From assembly GCF_003985145.1 (NCBI RefSeq), contig NZ_ML133531.1:167139-231138 (forward strand): 64,000 nucleotides of DNA, in the 5' to 3' direction. The position numbers and the translations under genes are program-made. How positions within the stretch are numbered: position 1 is the first letter of the stretch; every line of letters begins with the position of its first letter. The notes below the pieces were generated by a model, which did not search any database, had not been told where the DNA came from, and saw only the letters and a program-made list of their open reading frames with translations. The stretch comes from Rhizobium anhuiense (GTDB lineage: Bacteria > Pseudomonadota > Alphaproteobacteria > Rhizobiales > Rhizobiaceae). This document shows positions 1-9,346 of this stretch, piece by piece.

Positions 1-34
1 AGGCCCTTTACGTTATTCGTTCAAAGAGGCTGTG

Positions 35-502
35 ATGCTGGAAACACGTCGCTCGCTTCCTGAGGACGTGACCTATCTAGCCCCCAGGCTCCGAGAAGCT
101 GACCTGAGGGAGCTTGAAGCTGCTGGTGTTCCCAGCGCCCATCAAGCCCTTCAGGACGGCCTCAGGAACTCCAAGCACTGCATCTCAGTGGTCAATGATG
201 AGGACCGTGCCGTGGCCATGTTCGGCTGCGGACGGTTCACTGACGATGACGTGGGCTACATCTGGCTCCTCGGAAGTGACGAAATCAAATCAAACCCCAC
301 TCGGTTCCTCAGACGCTCGAAGCTCTGGGTGGACATCTTCCACAAAGACTTCCCGATCCTCACCAACTTCGTCGACCAGCGCAACACGGTGCACATTCAC
401 TGGATACGCTGGCTCGGCTTCTCGTTCCTCCGAACGGTGAACTCTGAGGGGCCGGGGAACCTTCCATTCTACGAGTTTGCAAGGATACACCATGTGTGTT
501 GA
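35..502 (+). CDS. T7 gp13-like internal virion protein
   Basis: A 155-residue protein in the position and size class of T7 gp13, directly before the gp14/gp15/gp16 series. The middle part (IWLLGSDEI, LWVDIFHKDFPILTNFVD, HIHWIRWLGF) looks like the acetyltransferase-like fold described for this phage family. I chose ATG at 35 because AAGAGG at 24-29 gives a five-base spacing; the GTG three bases earlier sits too close. The end overlaps the next gene by eleven bases, which implies translational coupling. The role (needed during T7 assembly and ejection) is inferred from synteny; sequence similarity is modest. Confidence 0.7.
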   Translation: MLETRRSLPEDVTYLAPRLREADLRELEAAGVPSAHQALQDGLRNSKHCISVVNDEDRAVAMFGCGRFTDDDVGYIWLLGSDEIKSNPTRFLRRSKLWVDIFHKDFPILTNFVDQRNTVHIHWIRWLGFSFLRTVNSEGPGNLPFYEFARIHHVC

Positions 503-1034
503 CCCCATTTCCGCGATTGGGCTTGCCATCGGCGCAGCGACCTCCGTGGTCCAGTACCAAGGGCAGGTTAGCGCTGCGGAAGAACAGAACAAGCTTTACC
601 GGGATAACGCTGCCCGGGCCAACCAGAACGCCCGCGATCAGATGTTCCAGACCCAACAGCGCATGCTGCAGGAGCAGGAGAAAGCTGGCGCCGAAAAGGC
701 TGACAACCTCAAAGAGGCCCGCGAGGCCAAGGCGACCGCGACCGTGGCAGCCGGCGAGGCTGGTGTCTCAGGCCTGTCCGTCGATGCCCTCCTGGCCGAG
801 TTCGATGGCCGTGCGGCGCAGGCAAACGACCGCGTCGATCAGAACACCGAATGGACCCTGAACCAGCTCAACAACGAAATGAAGGGCATCCGCTCCAACG
901 CTGAAGATCGTATCAACTCGGTTCAGCGGGCAGCCAAGCCATCCTTCTTCGATGCCGGTCTCAGGATCGCTGGTGCCGGTCTCGATTCCTACAACGACTA
1001 TAAGGCCCGTCAGAGGACGGTAGGGAGAGCATAA
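492..1034 (+). CDS. T7 gp14-like internal virion protein
   Basis: A 180-residue protein starting MCVDPISAIG, with a hydrophobic Ala/Gly N-terminal segment (residues 5-20) followed by a long Gln/Ala/Glu-rich helical region (about 30-150). This is the pattern of T7 gp14, a core protein ejected to form the outer-membrane part of the DNA translocation channel. ATG at 492 is preceded by AAGGAT at 480-485. Its stop codon overlaps the start of the gp15-like gene by one base (TAATG). Length agrees with T7 gp14 (about 196 residues). Function is from family and gene order. Confidence 0.75.
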   Translation: MCVDPISAIGLAIGAATSVVQYQGQVSAAEEQNKLYRDNAARANQNARDQMFQTQQRMLQEQEKAGAEKADNLKEAREAKATATVAAGEAGVSGLSVDALLAEFDGRAAQANDRVDQNTEWTLNQLNNEMKGIRSNAEDRINSVQRAAKPSFFDAGLRIAGAGLDSYNDYKARQRTVGRA

Positions 1035-3058
1035 TGGCACGTTTGCCGGGGCTGAGGCCCATTGACGAAGAGCGCCGCCGCTCCGGTGGTGGCCAGAACC
1101 GTGGCCGCGTTCGTACCCCCTCCGTTGACAACATCAGGGTGCAGGGACTGTCCCCGAGCGCTTCCCCGGTCGACACCTACGCGCGGCCCGAGCAGGCCCC
1201 GATTGGGTCCAATGGCTGGGAGAGCTTGGCAAAGTCGCTCGCAACCATCCAGCCGAGCATCAGCAATTTCCTGAATGTGCAGGCCGCTGAGCATCAGGAC
1301 GATGACGTGACCGCTGTCCGTCAGGCGTTCCTGCAGAAGTCCCCTGAAGATGTCCGCAAGGCCATCAGAGAGGGCTCCGTTCCTGGCCTTACGAGCCTCG
1401 CCGGCAGAGAGCTGGCGGGTGAGCGGCTGGCCTACGACCGGTCGCTGCAGATCATGTCGGCCTACCAAACTGACTTCGACCGGGAGAACGGCGATGTCGA
1501 TGTCTTTATCCGCGATCAGATCAAGGACGATCTGGCCGAGTTCGGTCACGATAAGGCCCTCATGGGTGCCTACACGAAGCAGATCGGAACCCTTACCGAG
1601 AAGCTCCGCAGCCAGTCGGTCGACGATCATTCGACCTTCGTGCAGGACCAGCGGCAGGGCAACCTGTTCGAAAAGTGGTCCGCGAAGTCTACCTTCAACC
1701 GCGCTGAGGGCATGCCCCCGGCTGAGGTTGCGGCCGGGATGTTCGGAGAGTTCACGAAGAACCAAGAGCTGCTCCGCGTCCCGTTCCAGAAGCAGCAGGA
1801 GATGATGCTCCAGCTTGCCGATCAGGCAGCCACCCGAGGCGACTACGATCTGGCCAAGTCCATCCTCCAGCATCAGCGCACCGATGGCCCCTACAAGGGC
1901 AACCTGATGACGGACGCCAAGGTGGGTGACACGGCATCCAAGCTGTTCGCCCGTATCGACGCCGATCAAACCAAGGAGCGCTTGGCTGCCGATGCCGCTG
2001 CCGATGAGGAGAACCTCTACAGCCAGGGCGTAGCAGCGGCCGAGAGTGGCTCGATCCAATCCATCGGTGATGCCCAGGTCCGCGACAAGACCGGCGATCT
2101 GAAGACGATCTCGGCTGACTCCCAGAAGAAGGAGGTCGCCAATCGGCTGATCACCAAGGCGGCTGAGGAAGCCAACTACCGGGAGAAAGACCCGGAGAAG
2201 CGCCCAGCGCTTGCTCGCCGGCTGGAGAAGGAGAAGTTCGTCGGCTCTGGTCTGGAGCATCCGGTATGGTTCAAGGCCATGAACGCTGCCCCTGGCCAGA
2301 TCAACCTGAACGCAGCCACGGGAGAAATCCCGCCATCTGCCAAGGACGCCTTTGACACCTACCTCGATCTCTACAAGGACAGCCCTCAGTATCTCGCGAA
2401 GAACCTGAACAAGGACTCTCTGGAGTTCTTCGAGGCTGCCCGCATAGCCGAGGAAGTGGGGAACGCAGGGACGCCTGAGGGTGCCCTGAGGCTGGCCCAT
2501 ATGGTGACGCAAGACCCGAACCAGATGGATGAAGCTCTGAAGCTCAAATACGAGAGCATCGACAGTGCGGTCAATTCCGCGGTGTCCAATTCGACCGGCT
2601 GGGTGGACTGGGCCTTCGGCAAGCAGACGGCCGGCAACCAGAACTATGTCAGGACCGAGATCGTCCGTCTGGCGAAGCAGTATGCGCTGCTTGGTAAGGA
2701 CAACGATGAGGCCATCGAACAGGCCCGTCAGACCTTCGAGAAGAACCACATCAACGTGGCCGGCTCGTACATCAAGAACGACAAGCGCCTGCCTGCGGAC
2801 TTCGAGCCGCTGGTCAACCAGTACCTGACCGAGTTCGTCGAGCGGCACAAGGGTGACCTAAACTACGACATCGACGACCTGACCATCTCCCAAGGCAACG
2901 GCACGGGGGCGTACTTCATCGTGCGCAAGTCCGACCGCATGCCGGCCTCCGTCGACGCGGACGATTGGAATTTCTCATTCAAACAACTGGACGAACTGCG
3001 GAGGCGCAACCGCGATCAGAAGATCGACGAGGTGACGAAGAAGCAGAACGAACGCTAA
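1034..3058 (+). CDS. T7 gp15-like internal virion protein
   Basis: A 674-residue, mostly helical, charged and Gln-rich protein without a signal peptide or membrane segment, lying between gp14- and gp16-like genes. T7 gp15 (747 residues) is an internal core protein that enters the host periplasm and forms part of the ejection tube. The start overlaps the preceding stop by one base, and AGGGAG just upstream serves as ribosome site. I see no catalytic motif. The assignment rests on gene order, length and composition, and is consistent with the strong gp16 call next to it. Confidence 0.75.
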   Translation: MARLPGLRPIDEERRRSGGGQNRGRVRTPSVDNIRVQGLSPSASPVDTYARPEQAPIGSNGWESLAKSLATIQPSISNFLNVQAAEHQDDDVTAVRQAFLQKSPEDVRKAIREGSVPGLTSLAGRELAGERLAYDRSLQIMSAYQTDFDRENGDVDVFIRDQIKDDLAEFGHDKALMGAYTKQIGTLTEKLRSQSVDDHSTFVQDQRQGNLFEKWSAKSTFNRAEGMPPAEVAAGMFGEFTKNQELLRVPFQKQQEMMLQLADQAATRGDYDLAKSILQHQRTDGPYKGNLMTDAKVGDTASKLFARIDADQTKERLAADAAADEENLYSQGVAAAESGSIQSIGDAQVRDKTGDLKTISADSQKKEVANRLITKAAEEANYREKDPEKRPALARRLEKEKFVGSGLEHPVWFKAMNAAPGQINLNAATGEIPPSAKDAFDTYLDLYKDSPQYLAKNLNKDSLEFFEAARIAEEVGNAGTPEGALRLAHMVTQDPNQMDEALKLKYESIDSAVNSAVSNSTGWVDWAFGKQTAGNQNYVRTEIVRLAKQYALLGKDNDEAIEQARQTFEKNHINVAGSYIKNDKRLPADFEPLVNQYLTEFVERHKGDLNYDIDDLTISQGNGTGAYFIVRKSDRMPASVDADDWNFSFKQLDELRRRNRDQKIDEVTKKQNER

Positions 3059-3067
3059 GGAACACTC

Positions 3068-6000
3068 ATGGCCGACATCAGGTCAATCATCATTGATGCC
3101 GCGAACCGCTATGGCGTCGACCACGACTACGCCCTCAAGACGGCCCAGATCGAGAGCGGCATGAACCCCCACGCACAGAACAAAGGCTCCTCCGCAGGGG
3201 GCCTTTTTCAGTTCATCGACAGCACGTGGGGCAAGTATGGCAATGGCGCGTCGAAGTACGATGCCTATGCCAGTGCGGACGCTTTCATGCGCCTCACGCG
3301 GGACAACCAGAATTTCCTCAAGCGGAAGCTCGGGCGCGACCTGTCGAAGGGCGAGCTGTACCTTGCACACCAGCAAGGGGCCGGTGGTGCGCTGAACCTC
3401 CTGGCGAACCCGAGTGCCATGGCAGTTGACCTCGTGGGCCGCGCTGCGGTCCTCGGTAACGCTGGCCAGACGGGCATGCTCGCTTCCGAGTTCGCCAGCC
3501 TGTGGACCAAGAAGATGGACGGCACCACGGTCGATAGCGGTCCCTCGGGCATCGTCATGCCGGGATCGATGGGAAACTCCCAAAACCCCGGTGACTACTC
3601 GGTCCACGATCAGGGCCGCATCAGTGCCTCCGACGTGATCCCCACAATGAACCTCACGCGGGCTGAAGAGGTCCAGCAGGAGAAGGATCGTGTCGCCGCT
3701 CAGCCGTCCTACGGTGACGCTATCGCAACCGCCGTGAAGAACGAGTGGTCGGTACTGACACCCTTTCGTGCGCTGGGCCACTACGACCCTGAGCCCGACT
3801 ACAAGCTCACCAAGGAGAAGCTCGAAGCATTCGGCCGGAACATCCCAGACGACTACCTCGACGAGTTCGAGGACGCGGTCTCTGATGAGCATGCTGAGGC
3901 GATCCGCAACAGGCTCCTGACGCAGCTCGAAGACAACCGCAAGATCGCCTCGCTGGGCACGGCAGGAACCGTCATCTCCATGGGCGCTGCCCTGACTGAC
4001 CCCGGCGCTATTGCCGCAACGGCGGCTATTGGCGCTGTAACGGGCGGCTTCGGTGTCCCCGCTGCGGTGGCTGCTCGTCTCGGCCGTGTGGGCTTGGTCG
4101 GGCTGGCTGCGGCTGAGGGTGTGGCCGGCAATCTAGCCACCGACATCCCGCTCGTGGCCGTCGACCCGACCCGTGACGTTTCCTTCGACGAGCTGAAGTA
4201 TAGCATCGGTACCGGTCTCGTTATGGGTGGTACGCTAGGGGCGTTCAGGCGCAACCCGATGCTGAACGAGGAGGCCAAGCAGGTCGCCCGTATCGGGCAG
4301 CGTATGCAGAATGAGGCGCTTGCCCCGGCTAACCCCGGCTCGGTGGGCGCTGCTGCAGCCATGGGTGACAACTTCACCCGCAGCGACACCGTCAACCTGA
4401 TCGACGACTTCAAGAGGCTCGACCCCAAGGGCACCTTCCTGAACTGGCGGGTGGATACGGTCGGCCAGCTCATGGCCTCAAAGAACCCACTGGCCCAGAC
4501 CATGGCCCGCTACCTCGGTGAGGACGGTGTCCGTGCCCAGAAGGGCAGCGGAGTGGTGACCGAGATCGCCGCGACCGAGCGCATGCAGCGCCGACTGCGT
4601 GTGGCCCAGGTCAACTGGTATCGGGGCTATGGCGATGCGTGGAAGAAGTTCCGCAAGGCCAACGGCATCAGCGCCTTCAACAGCAAGGATGCCGAGCTGA
4701 AGTTCAAGGACCAGATCGCTGACTACATCCGCGAGGAGAGCCCTTCAGCCCGCGCTCAGTTCCCCGCTGAGGTGAAGCAAGCGGCCGGTGCATTCCAGGC
4801 CGAGATGAAGTCGTTCTGGCAGGAGGCTCAGAAGCTGGGCATCACGCGGTCGGAGCATGGTGTGGAGAACTACTTCCCCCGTTACGCGCACCTCGCCAAG
4901 GCCACCAAGCTGATCAGGGACGTGGGCTACAGCATGGACCGCAAGGGTGGTCTGACGGACCTGTTCGCAGGGGCAATCCTGAAGAAGCAGCCCGGGCTCG
5001 AGCCTCAGATCGCCAAGCGCATGGGCTATGCCATCCTCGACCGCTTCCAGAAGCTCAGCTCGGGGGAGGAGATGTTTGGTTCCGGTCACCTCGGCTTTGA
5101 CCTCGACGACCTTGAGGCGGAACTGAAGAACTACCTCTCGGATGACGAGATCGCTAACGTCAAGGCGTGGGCATCGCGCAACGAGAAGAAGGCCGATGAG
5201 GCCTCTGGACCGGCCCGCATGAAGGCCCGCATCATGCTCGACGAGAACCACTTCGGTGAGGTCTGGGACAAGCATGGCGCTCCGCGTCAGGTCAGCATCT
5301 CCGACTTCTACGTCAAAGACCCGCACACGGCTTTCCAGCTCTACGCGCGTAACATGAGCGGCCAGCTCGCTATGGCCCGCATCCAAGTGCGTGACCCTGA
5401 GACCGGCAACCTGCTGATTGACGGGATCAAGAACGGGAACGACTGGCTGAAGCTGAAGAACCAGATCAAGTCGGTGGGCGAGGCGACCGGCGCGAACAAC
5501 ACGCTGGATGAGAAGAACCTCGACTTCCTGTACTCGGCCATCACCGGCACCCCGCTGGCTGGTATCGATAGGGGCTCCGATGGGGCGACCTTCCTGCGCA
5601 TGCTGAGGGACTTCAACTTCCTCCGTCTGATGGGTCAGGTCGGCTTCTCGCAGGTTCCTGAGTTCGGCCGTGTGGTCGCCCAGGCCGGGATCAAAACCAC
5701 GTTCCAGGCGGTTCCTTCCTTCCGCCACCTGCTCGACATGGCCCGCTCGGGCAAGATGACCGACGAGGTGGCCGAGGAGCTGGACGCCATGGGGGCCTTC
5801 GGTAGCGACTACGAGCGCACTGCTCACTACCTCGAAACTGATGAGCTGGGCGTTCCGGTAACCAGCGGGACCGATTCCACGATCCAGCGCGTGGCCGGCG
5901 CAGTTAACCCCAAGCTCCACGCGATGAACCGCTTCGTCTCGATGGGCTCGGGTATGGCTCCGGTCAACCGCGTGTTCCAGAAGTGGTCGGCCCGTGCGGC

Positions 6001-6841
6001 TGCTGTGAAGTTCACCAAGATGGCCATGTTCGGAGACAGGATCGATGCTGAGCGTCTCCGTGCCCTTGGGCTGGACAAGAAGGCTGCCGATCAGATCTTC
6101 GAAGCGATCAGGACGAATGCCACCTTCAAGGGTGGTGTGAAGTCCCCCTCGAAGCTCCAGAGCCTCGGCATCAAGAAGTGGGATGGTAACACCTTGGCCT
6201 CGTTCGAGGATGCGATGTTCCGGCTGAACCGGACGATGATCCTTGAGAACGACCCAGGCCAGATGCACCGCTGGATGGCTCACCCGATGGGCCAGATGAT
6301 GATGCAGTTCCGCACGTTCGCCATGGCAGCCCACACGAAGGCGCTCCTTCAGGGCCTCAACATGCGCGATCTCCCGGCCATCAATGGCGCTCTGGCGTCG
6401 AGCTTCCTCGGTGCTGCGGTCTATGCTGGCCAGACACACCTCAACCTGCTCGGCAGGGAGGACCGTGAGCAGCTACTGAAGGAGCGCCTGTCGTGGGATA
6501 AGCTCGGCCTTGCCGGCTTCGCTCGCTCTTCTGAAAGTGCGCTGGTCCCGATGTTCGCTGATATCGGCTGGCAGTTCTTCGACGATGAGCCGATCTTCGA
6601 CACCCGCTCGTCGGGCTTGAAGACGACCATGCAGGGCGCTCTCGGTAACCCGACTGGTGACCTCGTCTCGACAGGTCTGGCTGGCATCGCTGGCGTCACC
6701 TCCGCGATTGCCGGCGACGATTACTCGCAGACCGACTGGCAGAACCTCACCCGCGTCCTGCCGTTCTCGCGCATGATGGGCGCTATCCAGTTTCTCAACT
6801 GGGCCGGCTCTGGCCTGCCTCGGCGCGAGCTTCGCGACTAA
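3068..6841 (+). CDS. T7 gp16-like internal virion protein with lytic transglycosylase domain
   Basis: A 1257-residue protein close in length to T7 gp16 (1318). The N-terminal 130 residues are an SLT-type transglycosylase domain: YALKTAQIESGMN carries the likely catalytic Glu at about residue 29, followed by SAGGLFQFIDSTWGKYG and the conserved LAHQQGAGG. It would locally cut peptidoglycan at infection so that the rest of the protein can extend across the envelope. Residues about 300-370 are strongly hydrophobic Ala/Gly-rich and could be membrane-inserting. AAGGA at 3057-3061 precedes ATG by six bases. No frameshift or internal stop is present, so the gene appears functional. Confidence 0.88.
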   Translation: MADIRSIIIDAANRYGVDHDYALKTAQIESGMNPHAQNKGSSAGGLFQFIDSTWGKYGNGASKYDAYASADAFMRLTRDNQNFLKRKLGRDLSKGELYLAHQQGAGGALNLLANPSAMAVDLVGRAAVLGNAGQTGMLASEFASLWTKKMDGTTVDSGPSGIVMPGSMGNSQNPGDYSVHDQGRISASDVIPTMNLTRAEEVQQEKDRVAAQPSYGDAIATAVKNEWSVLTPFRALGHYDPEPDYKLTKEKLEAFGRNIPDDYLDEFEDAVSDEHAEAIRNRLLTQLEDNRKIASLGTAGTVISMGAALTDPGAIAATAAIGAVTGGFGVPAAVAARLGRVGLVGLAAAEGVAGNLATDIPLVAVDPTRDVSFDELKYSIGTGLVMGGTLGAFRRNPMLNEEAKQVARIGQRMQNEALAPANPGSVGAAAAMGDNFTRSDTVNLIDDFKRLDPKGTFLNWRVDTVGQLMASKNPLAQTMARYLGEDGVRAQKGSGVVTEIAATERMQRRLRVAQVNWYRGYGDAWKKFRKANGISAFNSKDAELKFKDQIADYIREESPSARAQFPAEVKQAAGAFQAEMKSFWQEAQKLGITRSEHGVENYFPRYAHLAKATKLIRDVGYSMDRKGGLTDLFAGAILKKQPGLEPQIAKRMGYAILDRFQKLSSGEEMFGSGHLGFDLDDLEAELKNYLSDDEIANVKAWASRNEKKADEASGPARMKARIMLDENHFGEVWDKHGAPRQVSISDFYVKDPHTAFQLYARNMSGQLAMARIQVRDPETGNLLIDGIKNGNDWLKLKNQIKSVGEATGANNTLDEKNLDFLYSAITGTPLAGIDRGSDGATFLRMLRDFNFLRLMGQVGFSQVPEFGRVVAQAGIKTTFQAVPSFRHLLDMARSGKMTDEVAEELDAMGAFGSDYERTAHYLETDELGVPVTSGTDSTIQRVAGAVNPKLHAMNRFVSMGSGMAPVNRVFQKWSARAAAVKFTKMAMFGDRIDAERLRALGLDKKAADQIFEAIRTNATFKGGVKSPSKLQSLGIKKWDGNTLASFEDAMFRLNRTMILENDPGQMHRWMAHPMGQMMMQFRTFAMAAHTKALLQGLNMRDLPAINGALASSFLGAAVYAGQTHLNLLGREDREQLLKERLSWDKLGLAGFARSSESALVPMFADIGWQFFDDEPIFDTRSSGLKTTMQGALGNPTGDLVSTGLAGIAGVTSAIAGDDYSQTDWQNLTRVLPFSRMMGAIQFLNWAGSGLPRRELRD

Positions 6842-6845
6842 ATCT

Positions 6846-6859
6846 ACTCACCCGTGAAT
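6846..6859. promoter_or_regulatory. prophage palindromic 14-mer, copy 1 (ACTCACCCGTGAAT)
   Basis: This copy fits the AWYCACSRGTGDAT pattern at all but two positions and keeps CAC-NN-GTG with the downstream AAT. It sits in the 70-base gap between the gp16-like and tail-fibre genes, before a hairpin. Interpretation as operator or phage promoter is inference. Confidence 0.45.
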
Positions 6860-6862
6860 AGC

Positions 6863-6889
6863 GGCCCTCGCGGAAACTCGGGGGCCTTT
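6863..6889 (+). terminator. candidate intrinsic terminator between gp16-like and fibre genes
   Basis: GGCCCTCG (6863-6870) pairs with CGGGGGCC (6879-6886) through one G-U pair, with an eight-base loop, and is followed by only three T. It lies in the only sizeable gap between virion genes before the fibre. The short T run makes it weak; partial readthrough or an RNA-processing hairpin is possible. Confidence 0.45.
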
Positions 6890-6911
6890 CCATTTCAACA
6901 GAGAGACACTC

Positions 6912-8159
6912 ATGGCTCTTGCTTATGCTCAATCCCTCGGGGACGGGGTTACGACCATCTTCACGGTCCCCTTTCCCTACATCTCTAAGACCCACGTTCA
7001 GGTGACGGTCGATGGCGTGGCGGTTGCCTATACCTGGCTGTCGCCCACCTCGGTCCAAATCACTCCGGCCCCGGCTGTAGACAAGATCGTGGATCGTCGC
7101 CGCGTAACCCCTCGCGACACACTTCTGGTCGACTTCGTTGACGGCTCTACGCTGGTTGAAAGTGAACTCGATCTCTCCGCGCTGCAGGTGTTCTACCTCG
7201 CGCAGGAGTCCTTCGACCTGGGTGAGTCCTCCCTCGGTGTCACCGAAGACGGCTCCTTCTCGGCCCTCGGCCGGCGCATCTCGAATGTTCTCACGCCTGT
7301 CCAGGCGAACGATGTGGCCAGCAAGCTGTTCGTTGAGACGGGCGTGTCTTCGGGCGTGGCCATCGCCACCCAGAAGGCGGCTGATGCCTCCTCTGCCGCC
7401 GTCGCTGCTGCGGTGTCCGAGACGAACGCTGCGACCTCCGCATCCTCGGCCAACACGTCGAAGAACACGGCCACCACCAAGGCCACTGAAGCGGCCACGA
7501 GCGCCACCAATGCAGCGACCTCGGCCACCACGGCAACGACCAAGGCCGGTGAAGCTGCGGCCAGCGCTCTCGAAGCGAAGGGCTACCGCGACACGGCTTC
7601 GACGAAGGCTGCTGAGGCTGCTGCTAGCGCTGCTGCGGCTGCGACGTTCGATCCCGCGACCTACTACACGAAGGTCGAGGTCAACACCTCCCTCGGCCTG
7701 AAGCTCGACAAGACTGGTGGGCAGTTAACGGGCAACCTCAACATCATGAAGAGCGGGCCGACTCTCTCGCTCCAGAACACCGACAGCGGAGGAAATACGT
7801 GGGGTCTGATCAGCGCGGCTGACGGGAAGCTCTACATCCAGAAGCAGAACGGCACGGTCGTCAACGAAGTGTCGTTCGGGACTGATGGCTCGATCTGGAC
7901 CGCCCAGTTCGGTGACCTCAACTCCCGCATCGAGACCCGCGCCACCGCGTGGGCAAACGACCGTGTGGCCAACCTCTCGTTCCGCAAGGTTAGCCCTAGC
8001 TCGTTCTCTGTGCCGGACAACGGTCTTCAAATGTGTCCAGCCGGTGCGGTCCTCACGGGCATGAACATGGCAGGCACTCAGAACAATCCAACCATGTATT
8101 ACCACTACTTGCAGGCATACGACCCTGTTCGTGGCTGGGTTACTTTCAGCGGAGCTTAA
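6912..8159 (+). CDS. T7 gp17-like tail fibre protein
   Basis: A 415-residue fibre. Residues 1-130 match the T7 tail-fibre N-terminal domain that attaches to the tail (FTVPFPYISKTHVQVTVDG, RVTPRDTLLVDF, LQVFYLAQES). Residues about 145-240 are an Ala/Thr/Ser/Lys repeat typical of trimeric shaft segments. The C-terminal half (TYYTKVEVNTSL, LTGNLNIMKSG) resembles other fibre distal domains that bind the host surface. ATG at 6912 follows GAGAGA. It is probably the host-range determinant and is followed by a second fibre-associated gene two bases downstream. Confidence 0.88.
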   Translation: MALAYAQSLGDGVTTIFTVPFPYISKTHVQVTVDGVAVAYTWLSPTSVQITPAPAVDKIVDRRRVTPRDTLLVDFVDGSTLVESELDLSALQVFYLAQESFDLGESSLGVTEDGSFSALGRRISNVLTPVQANDVASKLFVETGVSSGVAIATQKAADASSAAVAAAVSETNAATSASSANTSKNTATTKATEAATSATNAATSATTATTKAGEAAASALEAKGYRDTASTKAAEAAASAAAAATFDPATYYTKVEVNTSLGLKLDKTGGQLTGNLNIMKSGPTLSLQNTDSGGNTWGLISAADGKLYIQKQNGTVVNEVSFGTDGSIWTAQFGDLNSRIETRATAWANDRVANLSFRKVSPSSFSVPDNGLQMCPAGAVLTGMNMAGTQNNPTMYYHYLQAYDPVRGWVTFSGA

Positions 8160-8161
8160 TC

Positions 8162-8752
8162 ATGGAAATCGTAAACTTCGGCCACTTCAAGCCCCTGAAC
8201 GAAACCGGCGTCATCTTCTACGAGAACGAGCACCAGCAGGACTGGTACGATCTCCGCAAGGGCCTGACCAACTGGACTGAGCAGGGCGAGTTCGTCGACG
8301 CCGTCTACGGGGCCTGGGCTCTCGTCCAACCCGACGAGGACAGCCTGACCAATGGGACTGTGACCAACGTGGAGCACGATCCTTCCCGCCTCGTTCCGCA
8401 TAACAAGATCGTCGTAGGTATCGACGCTGCCCCCTCGGAGATCGCGCCGGGAATGCTCTTCCAAGCAGGTGTCTTCCTCCCAGCGCCTCCGGTAATCACG
8501 CCGATGCCCAACCTCTCGCCCCGCCAACTCTGGCTGGGAGCGTTGGAGATCAACCTCACCAAGGCCCAGGTCATGGCTCAGATCGGTACGATTGCGGACG
8601 CCAAGCTTCGCGCCACGCTTGAGATCGAAATGACCGAACCGCCGCTTGACGGCTTCGTTCGGGACAGCTTTGCGGTCGAGCGACTGCGCGAGCTTATGGG
8701 CATTCCTGTTGACCAGTTCGACACCCTCTGGCTCTGGGCAGGGACACTTTAA
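8162..8752 (+). CDS. tail-fibre-associated protein, probable fibre assembly or tip component
   Basis: A 196-residue protein immediately after the fibre gene. The N-terminal half is unremarkable. The C-terminal segment from about residue 118 (LSPRQLWLGALEI, QFDTLWLWAGTL) recalls the conserved C-terminal tail-protein segment with PRQ...LGLL...LW seen in many phage fibre-related proteins. ATG at 8162 is chosen because it follows GGAG (about 8149) and lies two bases after the fibre stop. It overlaps the next gene by one base. It could be a chaperone or a second fibre polypeptide; exact function is not visible. Confidence 0.6.
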   Translation: MEIVNFGHFKPLNETGVIFYENEHQQDWYDLRKGLTNWTEQGEFVDAVYGAWALVQPDEDSLTNGTVTNVEHDPSRLVPHNKIVVGIDAAPSEIAPGMLFQAGVFLPAPPVITPMPNLSPRQLWLGALEINLTKAQVMAQIGTIADAKLRATLEIEMTEPPLDGFVRDSFAVERLRELMGIPVDQFDTLWLWAGTL

Positions 8753-9000
8753 TGGAACACATGAACACCGAGGCCCTGCTGTTGATTGGCAGGGTCGAGG
8801 GTAAGGTGGACACGCTCATCAGCCTGTCGTCTGCGCAATCCCAGCGCATCGACCAACTAGAAGGGCGGATGTCGGCCGGGGAGGTAGACATCGCCTCCCT
8901 CAAGGCCAAGGCATCTACCAACCAATCCTTCATCACCAACATCACCGCGATCCTGGCCCTCATCGTGGCCGCGATCAGCGCCTATCTGAGCTACAAGTAA
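8752..9000 (+). CDS. small C-terminally membrane-anchored protein, holin candidate
   Basis: An 82-residue protein with a predicted amphipathic or coiled-coil N-terminal part (residues 10-55, heptad-like L/I pattern) and one clear C-terminal transmembrane helix (about 60-79, ITAILALIVAAISAYL) followed by a Lys. It occupies the slot of T7 gene 17.5 (holin), between fibre and small terminase. The architecture is also like XhlA-type haemolysis proteins that act with holins. Start and stop overlap neighbours by one base each. No endolysin gene is seen nearby; the T7 counterpart would lie in the early region. Confidence 0.6.
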   Translation: MEHMNTEALLLIGRVEGKVDTLISLSSAQSQRIDQLEGRMSAGEVDIASLKAKASTNQSFITNITAILALIVAAISAYLSYK

Positions 9001-9221
9001 TGGACCTTAACGAAATCCTCTCGAAGCTCCATGCGGAAATGGCCCAGAAGCTCCTCGACAAGGTCAGGAGTGGAGAGGTCACTGCAGCCGAGCTGAACGT
9101 GGCCCGCCAGTTCCTCAAGGACAACAACATCGACTCAGTCCCTAAGGAAGGCAGCCCCGTGGCAAATCTCGCCAATGAGCTTCCGTTCACGGGCGACGAC
9201 GACCGACCCTCATACAATTAA
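9000..9221 (+). CDS. small terminase subunit, T7 gp18-like
   Basis: A 73-residue acidic, helical protein (MDLNEILSKLH, VTAAELNVARQFLKDN) directly before the large terminase, the place of T7 gp18 (DNA maturase A, 89 residues). The segment with VARQFLKDN is characteristic of this small family. It should bind the concatemer and direct the large subunit to the cutting site. Translation starts within the stop of the holin-like gene (TAATG). Confidence 0.72.
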   Translation: MDLNEILSKLHAEMAQKLLDKVRSGEVTAAELNVARQFLKDNNIDSVPKEGSPVANLANELPFTGDDDRPSYN

Positions 9222-9330
9222 ACCCTCGCAGCCCCCAGTAGGCTGACTCAGGACTCGCGCCAGTGACCCCTAGGCTACTACCCTAGCCAGGAGCGCTGGT
9301 GCGCGTCTGTGCGCCGCTGTGGCCTGTTTA

Positions 9331-9344
9331 ATCCACGGGTGGAT
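9331..9344. promoter_or_regulatory. prophage palindromic 14-mer, copy 2 (ATCCACGGGTGGAT)
   Basis: This is the most symmetrical copy, a perfect inverted repeat ATCCAC/GTGGAT around two bases. It ends two bases before the terL start codon, so it covers the ribosome-binding region. The preceding 110 bases (9222-9330) hold short GC-rich hairpins and no gene. Confidence 0.55.
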
Positions 9345-9346
9345 AT

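Noticed and set aside
1010..2848. 612-codon minus-strand frame opposite the gp15-like gene
   Set aside because: Phase-locked shadow of the plus gene in GC-rich DNA; composition Leu/Arg/Val-rich and no domain. The same applies to 4745-6439, 9368-10225, 17306-18784 and 36289-38373.
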